A DNA stretch of 64,000 nt, taken from assembly GCF_030247195.1 (NCBI RefSeq), contig NC_080671.1:3872501-3936500 (forward strand). The letters are read 5' to 3'. The notes beneath the pieces were generated by a model, which worked only from the letters and a program-made list of their open reading frames with translations, made no database searches and was not told the DNA's origin. The stretch is from Topomyia yanbarensis (taxonomy: Eukaryota > Arthropoda > Insecta > Diptera > Culicidae). The translations under genes were made by a program, and so were the position numbers. Each line of letters opens with the position of its first letter. The first letter of the stretch is position 1. Positions 1 to 9,545 of the stretch are shown here, one piece after another.

Positions 1-231
1 TACAGAGTGGCGGCGAGAAGCTGGGCTGGCGCTGATGCTGACATTAGAATGCGAGAAACCTGCTTGCTGCAAACCAAAGGGATGATGTCAGAGTGAAAGC
101 TGAGCGGATCTGCACCGACTGCCTGCTTTTACTCTGACAGGTTCCATTTGATATGCTGCAAGCAGGTTTCTCGCATCTCGCATTTTAATGTCAGTGCCAG
201 CCCCTGCTCAGCTTCTCGCGGCTACTCTGTA
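1..231. repeat. Fold-back MITE, ~110-bp arms
   Basis: The first 231 bases form an imperfect hairpin. The left end (TACAGAGTGGCGGCGAGAAG) is the reverse complement of the right end, which finishes ACTCTGTA at 231. The arms also share a block reading ATGCGAGAAACCTGCTTG. No protein is encoded. It abuts a non-LTR reverse transcriptase remnant starting at about 235, so it is probably a non-autonomous DNA element inserted in or beside it. The window edge hides the left target duplication, so the superfamily cannot be set. Confidence 0.75.
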
Positions 232-234
232 AGC

Positions 235-1680
235 ACCCTTAGACGGCAACCTTCTTACGGAGGAGTGTGAGGTGATTGAGAGGTAGAAGCAGTACTACGA
301 CGAGCACCTCAACGGTGAAGCAGCAGAGGACGAATGTGGTATGGCAACGGATCTTGGAGTACGCGCAGAAGACGATAGGCTGCCGGCCCCTGATCTCCAA
401 GAAGCCAAGGAGGAAATCGGTCGGCTGAAAAACAACGAAGCTGCCGTTGTAGATCAACTACGCCGCGAGCTTTTAAAATACTGGCTAGAGCCTACATAGC
501 GCCACCTACAAGGTCCTATCCCAAATTCTTTGCCGCCGATTGTCACCATTTGCAAGGGAGTTCGTGAGGTACTGCCAAGCGGGACTCATGGGTTCTCGCG
601 CCACCACGGGCCAAATATTCGTGATTCGGCAGGTTCAAATCGGCGTATGAAACAATCGTTCGAGAACAGATATGGCAGATAATGCACGAGTACGATTTAC
701 CGGATAAGCTAACACGATTAGTCAAAACGATGATGAATCGGGTGATGTGCGTTGTTCGAGTATCAGGGACACTCTCGAGTCCCTTTACATCTCGAAGAGG
801 GTTACGGCAACCTGCTGTTCAACGTTGCGTTAGAAGGTGTAATAATGACAGCGGGGATAGACACGAGTGGCACGATCTTCAGGAAGTCCGCCCAGCTTCT
901 TGGCTTCGCCGACGACATTGACATAACGGCACGGAACTTTGAGGCGATGTCGGAAACGTACATCAAACTGAAAGCTGAAGCCCGCAGGATAGAACTTGCC
1001 ATCAACGTTTCGAAGACAAAATACATGAGAGGAATAGAGACGATAATGTGAACCTCCCATCCCGAGTTCGGATTGACGGTGACAAAATCGAGATAGACGA
1101 CGTTCGTGAATTTGGGCTCACTGGGTACAGAGACGAATCTTGGCAGGAAATCGTGCCTACTTAGGACTTAGGAGGACGCTCCGGTCGAACAAAATTCGCC
1201 GCCGCACGAAGTTGATTATCTACAAGACGCTAATTAGACCGGTGGGCCTCTACGGCTACGAGACCCGAGACGAGACCTGCACACGTGGAGGACCAACGCG
1301 CCCTTAGAGTTTTCGAATGAAAGGTGTTGCATACCATCTATGGTGCCGTAAAGATGGAAGACGCAACGTGGCGCAGGAGAATGAACCATGAGTTGCATCA
1401 GCTGCTGGAAGAACCATTCATCGCCCATACCGCAGAAATAGGACGCTTGTGGTGGGCTGGACACGTCGTAAGAATGTCGGACGACGACCCGGTGATGATG
1501 ATTCTTGAGGGCGACCCTACAGGAACAAGAAGACGGGGCCCACAACGAGCACAGTGGATCGACCAGATAGAGGACGACCTGCTGACCCTTCGAAAACTGT
1601 GAGGCTGGCAACAAGCAGCAATGGACCGAGTGGTGTGGAGACGGCTTCTGCATACAGCAAGAGACAACAAGGCTCTAGCT
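235..1680 (+). mobile_element. Non-LTR retrotransposon remnant: RT and C-terminus
   Basis: Translation in shifting frames gives parts of a LINE ORF2. At 260-480 is the pre-RT linker (ERxKQYYDEHLNGE and DRLPAPDL). At 682-1050 is the reverse transcriptase: LLFNVALEG, then catalytic FADDIDI near 905-925, then NVSKTKYMRG. At 1320-1600 is the C-terminal region with the GRLWWAGHVVRMSDDD motif common in arthropod LINEs. Frameshifts, for instance near 795 before LLFN, and internal deletions show that it is dead. The linker closely resembles the one at 61940-62240, so both come from one family. The clade was not resolved from sequence alone. Confidence 0.8.
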
Positions 1681-1774
1681 TGAACGGTAAGTATGGATAA
1701 TCATGTGAAAAGGGTATATCGCAAATGAGAGTCTTTCTGTGTTTACTTTCTCTTTCGATATCTAATATCTAAGC

Positions 1775-2402
1775 GAGTGTGGGAAATATGATTTTCAAAT
1801 GGAATTCACGCGAACATTGTATGAAAAGTACATCAACATCATAGGAAATACCACTGACTAAAATTTCCGAATGAATTACACGTTAAATGCTTACTAGAAG
1901 TATATTCTAGAAAATACATAAAAATCACAGCAGAATAAAAGAGACGGGAATAGAAAGTATGCTACACTGAGAAATAAAAATATGCATAGTTAGCATACTT
2001 ACTATTCCCAACTCTTGTCTTCTGCTGTGATTTTTATGCATTTTCTAGCTAATACATCTAGTAAGCATTCAATTGGATGGACCGAATATGTCCAATGCAT
2101 AAAATTTACAGCAGAAGAAACGAGAGACAGATAGAAAAGTATGCTATCGATCGATGCATAAATAAAATTCTGCGTGTAACTAAGCATACACTGAAAAAAC
2201 TTAAAACGTTAACATCATGTGGAAATCTATTGAATTATTTCAATCCGCAAACACTTGAAATGCACACGGTTGCCACTTGACTATCCATTCGAGAGTGGGA
2301 AATATGGTTTTCAAATGAAATTCATGCGAACATGGTGTGAAAAGATCATCAACATCATAAGAAATACCATTGACTAAATTTTCCAAATGAGTTACACGTG
2401 AA
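1775..2402. repeat. Direct ~110-bp repeats flanking a hairpin
   Basis: Bases 1775-1883 and 2292-2402 are diverged direct copies of about 110 bp. Both start GTGGGAAATATG and both contain CATCAACATCATA and end near GTTACACGT or ATTACACGT. Between them lie the hairpin at 1884-2071 and AT-rich DNA. No coding potential is evident. This could be the remains of one repeat family that duplicated around a MITE. Confidence 0.6.
1884..2071. repeat. Hairpin MITE
   Basis: An imperfect inverted repeat with arms of about 80 bp. The left arm contains AATGCTTACTAGA and later CATAAAAATCACAGCAGAA; the right arm is its reverse complement, ending at GTAAGCATT near 2070. The short centre reads through GCATAGTTAGC. 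The shape is typical of a non-autonomous DNA element. No clear target duplication was seen. Confidence 0.65.
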
Positions 2403-2614
2403 TATCACTTTGTTTTGCTTATAGATTTCATTGGCAGAAGAATCGGTGAAATCAATTGTTTTACACGTAGAAATGCACTACATGTTTTTCATGCGAAGTT
2501 CATGTGGAAATTTCATACTTTACGACTCAACAGCATGGTAATGAACATTCAATGGATAAATAAGCCGTATTCACGTAGAATATGTTTGAATTTAATTTGG
2601 AGCACCACATGAAA

Positions 2615-2690
2615 TCTCGACAAACATATGATTACGGCCTAAAAGCCAACTATCAAAATCCACTTTGAATGGAGATTCCAGACAAACCGT
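2615..2690. repeat. Inverted partner of 7839-7913
   Basis: This block is the reverse complement of 7839-7913 with few differences, sharing GGCTTTTAGGCCGTAATCAT on the opposite strand. The two blocks immediately flank the duplicated 2.5-kb units. Either the units inserted within an older inverted-repeat element, or both flanks belong to a common dispersed repeat. Confidence 0.6.
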
Positions 2691-2695
2691 TACTA

Positions 2696-5224
2696 CACTG
2701 AACAAAAATGATTGCAATATAGCGTATGATTTATCATATGAACGGCCTAAAAACTCGATGTTGACGATTTCGAATGGCAATCATTCAAAAAATAGTGAAT
2801 TCAAGATCGAATGACTTCATATTTGAATTGGAATGAACAGGTTGTCGATTTTCAAATGATAAACATAACTGTAAAGGAATTGATTGCACTCGAAAAAGTA
2901 AACGATGGCGCTGATAATCATCATTCCCAATCACAGCAGTTCATCATTCGTATTTCATCTGTTTTCAGTGCTCGGGCTGAACCAAATGACAATCATTTGA
3001 TGCGCGCAATGCGATTGGGAGAAGTTTTTCTTAGTTTTTTTCTCTTTACTAGTAACAGCATTTACTAAAACCACATCCGTTCACGAGAGCAAAAAAATAT
3101 TTGTAATTTTATTAGTGTTAACGATAACCTGGTAGTGAAAACTGTTTTTCAGGTCAAGAAAAATAACAAATATTGTTAATAGTGTTTACTGAAAAAATAC
3201 ATCCAGTTCAAACGATTTATTTGTGCCCATTTTCGGACAATATCACTGGCATGGGGGTCTTGAGAGCATACAGGAAATTATCCGCGACGGTCTTGGAACT
3301 GCAAAAAGCAAACAACTGTGAAAGACGAGGCGAACGAAGTATTGGATAAGGTGTCAAAAAGACAAGAGGTAAAATGTTTGGCAAAGGTTTGTACACGGTC
3401 AGTTTCACGATCTGGTTAATCATTTTAGAATAGGACAGCGTTCATCGGATGCCAACTCTCTGTTAATTGGTGCCTACATCAATTGTGACGCCGAAATGGC
3501 CATTAAGTTTTGATATCCCAGTAAGAGCACAATGGATATCATTGGGAACTACTGGTTCCGAAATATTACGGAGGTATATGGCTTCCACAACGAGTAGTTA
3601 CGTGTGGCAAAAGTCTGGAAAATTTTCACGGGCCTGCTCGATTCTTGTTTTCAAGGCGGTCTCAGTCCCGCAATCAACACACTGAATTTTTGCACATTCG
3701 GGAGTTGCAGGATATGCCACATGCCACATGAGGAACCGATATGCGATCGGATTTGGTTCTATCCCGATGACCGCGCCGGCTGGACTGTTGCCGCCGCTAC
3801 ATACGGAAAGTGCCATATGCCATATATATTTAACCCAATATATTCCGAATCACTGTCGCGAGGAGAGGGATTTAAGAAGTATAGCTCCCATGCCTCCGCA
3901 TAGCTCAATGTGGAAGAAAACCTTTGAAACATTACGTACATTCCACTAAGACCTCCGTTCGCGTATATATTGTGATCAATATTGTTTCTCTTTGTTCAAA
4001 GCCGTCCATCAGGATTCTTCTAATACCACGCATCTCAATAAAATAGAGCAAATCGGATGCCGCAAACTTCCGTAACTTCTTTCCGTAATATCCTAAGAGG
4101 AGAACAAACGAACTATACTGAAGGGAGCAACGGAACCGGGTATCACCTCAGACTATTTACTATTTAAACATATTTGAACTAAAATGTTGTATTTGTATAC
4201 CATATCTAGCCAAACATTTGAAAAGAACCCATCTGTCAAACGTAAAAATAGAGGAAATTATGAAAGGAGTTTTGAATTTGTTTCAAATTCATTATAATCT
4301 TATTTAAAAAATTGTTACTATTTTATTTCGTTTGATTGCGTTAGATATATCTTACATTTGATTAATAACCGACAACAAATAAGTGTAGCATGGGATTTAA
4401 CTTTAATAAATTTAATAGAATCGCATTCAAATGAATAGCTAAAGGCCAGTCAGCAGCTGACTTCATTCAGTAACATAAATTATGCTAAAGCTACAAGGTG
4501 CAGTGTCGCGACTCGATTCATTATGATTGGCAACTATACTAAGCAAAATTTGGAATGCAAAAACCATCTTTTTATAGTACGGTAGCAAGTTTTAAGCATT
4601 TGATTTGTGTTAATGGATACGAATTTGTAAAATCTAGGCTGCGATAATATGTGAGTCCTACTGAAGGGGAATTGTTTAAATACAAACTCACCGAAAAGCA
4701 GCTATTAGATACTATTTAGAGATGTTTTAAAAAGTTTATTGTAATAGCCAATAGTTCTTAAATAAACCAATTAGAATAATATTCGTTTGCATCAATTTCA
4801 TCACGAAGTATATAAAAACAAATTCCTTTGAACTGATGGTCTACCTAAAACCAAAAAACTATCGACTTGCTGTTCGAGCAACTTTCATTCAATTTTTTGA
4901 TGACATGCATGCGAAAAAATATTTGGAGTAGTTCGATTTTCTTATTGGCTATATAAATTAAACATGAGACTATCTGATCGAATGTGACGTTTTAGTTATT
5001 GAAAAATAAATGATCACATTTCAAAACAGAATAATTGCTATTTCGAATTTTACAACTTTTGCTTTTATCTTTTGTATGCCTATCATTTGATGTTTGCATA
5101 CAAAGACGAAAAGTTGATTGCAACAAAAATCAAATGGCAGTCACCCAAAACACAACTGCCAATTGTTAAAGGGCCAGGTCAACAAGAATATCATTCGATT
5201 TAACGCTACGGTTTTGGTACAGTG
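2696..5224. mobile_element. Non-autonomous DNA element, copy 1 of 2 (2,529 bp)
   Basis: The unit starts CACTGAACAAAAATGATTGC and ends GGTTTTGGTACAGTG, giving imperfect CACTG/CAGTG terminal inverted repeats of about 13 matching positions. TA flanks it on both sides. It recurs at 5277-7805 with a constant offset of 2,581, and every stretch compared was identical. The longest open frames are about 100 codons with no recognised domain, so no transposase is evident. CACTG ends with a short duplication resemble CMC (CACTA/Chapaev) elements, but that assignment is inference. Confidence 0.65.
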
Positions 5225-5251
5225 TAGTCGAAAACAGTTCACAACCGTTTA

Positions 5252-5276
5252 TGAAAGAGAAAACTTTTCTCTTTCA
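5252..5276. repeat. Perfect 25-nt palindrome in the inter-copy spacer
   Basis: TGAAAGAGAAAA is followed by one base and then its exact reverse complement. It fills the right half of the 52-bp spacer (5225-5276) between the two 2.5-kb copies and directly abuts the CACTG end of copy 2. Confidence 0.8.
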
Positions 5277-7805
5277 CACTGAACAAAAATGATTGCAATA
5301 TAGCGTATGATTTATCATATGAACGGCCTAAAAACTCGATGTTGACGATTTCGAATGGCAATCATTCAAAAAATAGTGAATTCAAGATCGAATGACTTCA
5401 TATTTGAATTGGAATGAACAGGTTGTCGATTTTCAAATGATAAACATAACTGTAAAGGAATTGATTGCACTCGAAAAAGTAAACGATGGCGCTGATAATC
5501 ATCATTCCCAATCACAGCAGTTCATCATTCGTATTTCATCTGTTTTCAGTGCTCGGGCTGAACCAAATGACAATCATTTGATGCGCGCAATGCGATTGGG
5601 AGAAGTTTTTCTTAGTTTTTTTCTCTTTACTAGTAACAGCATTTACTAAAACCACATCCGTTCACGAGAGCAAAAAAATATTTGTAATTTTATTAGTGTT
5701 AACGATAACCTGGTAGTGAAAACTGTTTTTCAGGTCAAGAAAAATAACAAATATTGTTAATAGTGTTTACTGAAAAAATACATCCAGTTCAAACGATTTA
5801 TTTGTGCCCATTTTCGGACAATATCACTGGCATGGGGGTCTTGAGAGCATACAGGAAATTATCCGCGACGGTCTTGGAACTGCAAAAAGCAAACAACTGT
5901 GAAAGACGAGGCGAACGAAGTATTGGATAAGGTGTCAAAAAGACAAGAGGTAAAATGTTTGGCAAAGGTTTGTACACGGTCAGTTTCACGATCTGGTTAA
6001 TCATTTTAGAATAGGACAGCGTTCATCGGATGCCAACTCTCTGTTAATTGGTGCCTACATCAATTGTGACGCCGAAATGGCCATTAAGTTTTGATATCCC
6101 AGTAAGAGCACAATGGATATCATTGGGAACTACTGGTTCCGAAATATTACGGAGGTATATGGCTTCCACAACGAGTAGTTACGTGTGGCAAAAGTCTGGA
6201 AAATTTTCACGGGCCTGCTCGATTCTTGTTTTCAAGGCGGTCTCAGTCCCGCAATCAACACACTGAATTTTTGCACATTCGGGAGTTGCAGGATATGCCA
6301 CATGCCACATGAGGAACCGATATGCGATCGGATTTGGTTCTATCCCGATGACCGCGCCGGCTGGACTGTTGCCGCCGCTACATACGGAAAGTGCCATATG
6401 CCATATATATTTAACCCAATATATTCCGAATCACTGTCGCGAGGAGAGGGATTTAAGAAGTATAGCTCCCATGCCTCCGCATAGCTCAATGTGGAAGAAA
6501 ACCTTTGAAACATTACGTACATTCCACTAAGACCTCCGTTCGCGTATATATTGTGATCAATATTGTTTCTCTTTGTTCAAAGCCGTCCATCAGGATTCTT
6601 CTAATACCACGCATCTCAATAAAATAGAGCAAATCGGATGCCGCAAACTTCCGTAACTTCTTTCCGTAATATCCTAAGAGGAGAACAAACGAACTATACT
6701 GAAGGGAGCAACGGAACCGGGTATCACCTCAGACTATTTACTATTTAAACATATTTGAACTAAAATGTTGTATTTGTATACCATATCTAGCCAAACATTT
6801 GAAAAGAACCCATCTGTCAAACGTAAAAATAGAGGAAATTATGAAAGGAGTTTTGAATTTGTTTCAAATTCATTATAATCTTATTTAAAAAATTGTTACT
6901 ATTTTATTTCGTTTGATTGCGTTAGATATATCTTACATTTGATTAATAACCGACAACAAATAAGTGTAGCATGGGATTTAACTTTAATAAATTTAATAGA
7001 ATCGCATTCAAATGAATAGCTAAAGGCCAGTCAGCAGCTGACTTCATTCAGTAACATAAATTATGCTAAAGCTACAAGGTGCAGTGTCGCGACTCGATTC
7101 ATTATGATTGGCAACTATACTAAGCAAAATTTGGAATGCAAAAACCATCTTTTTATAGTACGGTAGCAAGTTTTAAGCATTTGATTTGTGTTAATGGATA
7201 CGAATTTGTAAAATCTAGGCTGCGATAATATGTGAGTCCTACTGAAGGGGAATTGTTTAAATACAAACTCACCGAAAAGCAGCTATTAGATACTATTTAG
7301 AGATGTTTTAAAAAGTTTATTGTAATAGCCAATAGTTCTTAAATAAACCAATTAGAATAATATTCGTTTGCATCAATTTCATCACGAAGTATATAAAAAC
7401 AAATTCCTTTGAACTGATGGTCTACCTAAAACCAAAAAACTATCGACTTGCTGTTCGAGCAACTTTCATTCAATTTTTTGATGACATGCATGCGAAAAAA
7501 TATTTGGAGTAGTTCGATTTTCTTATTGGCTATATAAATTAAACATGAGACTATCTGATCGAATGTGACGTTTTAGTTATTGAAAAATAAATGATCACAT
7601 TTCAAAACAGAATAATTGCTATTTCGAATTTTACAACTTTTGCTTTTATCTTTTGTATGCCTATCATTTGATGTTTGCATACAAAGACGAAAAGTTGATT
7701 GCAACAAAAATCAAATGGCAGTCACCCAAAACACAACTGCCAATTGTTAAAGGGCCAGGTCAACAAGAATATCATTCGATTTAACGCTACGGTTTTGGTA
7801 CAGTG
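5277..7805. mobile_element. Non-autonomous DNA element, copy 2 of 2 (2,529 bp)
   Basis: Same sequence and orientation as 2696-5224, with the same CACTG and CAGTG termini. Its flanking dinucleotides are CA and CA, not TA and TA. If those are target duplications, the copies inserted independently; if not, this is a tandem duplication with divergent edges. It holds only short unsupported open frames. Confidence 0.65.
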
Positions 7806-8059
7806 CATTTATTACCAACATCTGTGATTGGCGTGTAGCGGTTTGTCTGGAATTTCCATTCAAAGTGGATTTTGACAGTTGGCTTTTAGGCCGTAATCAT
7901 ATGTTTGTCGAGAAATGCTTTTTAATGGATTTTCATGTGAAATTCAAAGGGAAATCATTTCTTTTACTTTTTAACATGAGAACGCACATGAAAGTGATGT
8001 TTAATTGCATATGGTTTTATCGTGTCGATTATTTTCAGTGTATTAAAAATTTGTTTCTC

Positions 8060-8305
8060 ATGGCGATTTCGCTTGAACCTGAAACTGAGTCAGGTTCTAA
8101 CCCCAACTGCTGTCAGTTCATACATTTTGACAGCAGTTGGGGTTAGGAACTGACTCATGTGGTTTTCGTTTGAAGCGAAACTGAGTCAGTTCCTAACCCC
8201 AACTGCTGTCAAAATGTATGAACTGACAGCAGTTGGGGTTAGAACCTGACTCAGTTTCAGGTTCAAGCGAAATCGCCATCAGTTTCGCTTCAAACGAAAA
8301 CCACA
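8060..8305. repeat. Nested perfect palindrome upstream of the PIWI gene
   Basis: Bases 8060-8157 and 8182-8279 are exact 98-nt reverse complements. The 24-nt loop (8158-8181) is repeated in inverse at 8282-8305. Each 98-nt arm is itself a smaller hairpin built on CTAACCCCAACTGCTGTCA. The order is arm, loop, arm', two bases, loop'. No open frame is evident. It lies about 300 bp upstream of the likely PIWI leader exon. Confidence 0.9.
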
Positions 8306-8625
8306 TCAGTGAAATTGCAATTTCGTATACTGGTTGGTAACCCTGCCAATGATGGGTACATTAAACAGAATATTAGTATTTTGAACAAGCGTGTACAGCC
8401 TGTACGGCCAGAACGAGCAGAACTTGTATTTTGCTGCAGGTATACAATTGCTTCTGTCCTTTGCCTACAATTATCATTCGTCCGCAAGTTAGAAAGAGAT
8501 GGCATACTGATTCTGTACGTTCAGAAACACTGAGCTGCAGCTCTCTCTGCAGCGCTTGCGAGTGTGTTGGTGTCCGTTAGTCCCGGCGTCTCGCTCGCAG
8601 CATCGCCTTGTCTCATTACCGTTTT

Positions 8626-8777
8626 TCAGTTCAAACAAGTATCACGTATTCCGCGCTTCGGACTGCGTGTGCACGACGCAAGCACATTTTCGCCCGGTGT
8701 GAAAATTATTGCAAAGTGGTTTTTAATCGTCAAAAACGTGCTAACTTGCTAAAAAACTTTTGAAAAAGTGAATCCAG
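8626..8777 (+). promoter_or_regulatory. Candidate start site and 5' UTR exon of the PIWI gene
   Basis: TCAGTTC at 8626-8632 fits an arthropod initiator. Downstream, a non-coding exon would end at 8777 with a strong donor (AATCCAG followed by GTAGGT). It would splice over about 760 bp to the acceptor TTCCAG at 9536-9541, just before the ATG at 9546. The donor and acceptor are seen; the start site is inferred, and no TATA box is obvious. Confidence 0.4.
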
Positions 8778-9545
8778 GTAGGTGCCTACATTTTTATAAC
8801 ATTCTCAAAGCGGAAATCGCATTTTTTCGTGGGAAAATTGCACTCGGAAAAAAGTCGCGTTATTTTGGCTTTAGACCCGGCGTTGAGTTCTCTTGCCTCC
8901 ATTGCTGGTTTCTTTACGTTTGCTTCTTCACAGTCTTTTCACTGTCATGGGAAAAAAGAAGAGCTCGTAAATAGTGAGAGCTGAGCCGGTTTTGCGAGGA
9001 GTGAGCAGTGAGAACATTACCAATTGGGATTGTTTTTATTTTTTAGTTTATTGCAAATACTGGAATATAACGGGGCTTTGTTTTGTTTATTTTGAATAAA
9101 TGTAAAGCATTTTAAACCAATCAAAGCAACTGATTTTACATCTGTGAAAAATAAGAGCTGTCACTAATGTAATTATAATTTACTAGCTTACGATACCCTG
9201 TTGGTTATATTTGTATACCTTATGTCAGGTTAAGGAAAAAACTAATAGTGTAACCTATTACGTTTTATTTTTTGCTAGAGTTTCACCACATTTTAGTGCA
9301 TTTCTTTCATTTTTGTTTTTCCTGATGCTCAACCGATTTAATGCAAAAAAGAAATTGATTACACACAAGTTTGAATGATTGTAGCACCGGTGTAGTGCAC
9401 AGTCAAAAACGAAAAAAAGCAGAATTTCTTGCTAATAATCCTTCGACAAAAGTAGTCTTCCTAAATTTGCTAATTTACCAATATGTTAGTTCTATAAACG
9501 TTATAAAAACTTAATTTGATGTACCTGTTAATATGTTCCAGAAAT

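Noticed and set aside
2811..3949. Open frames of 60-99 codons within the 2.5-kb unit, repeated identically at 5392-6530
   Set aside because: They are identical only because the DNA is duplicated; they overlap on both strands, lack domains and have no consistent start context.
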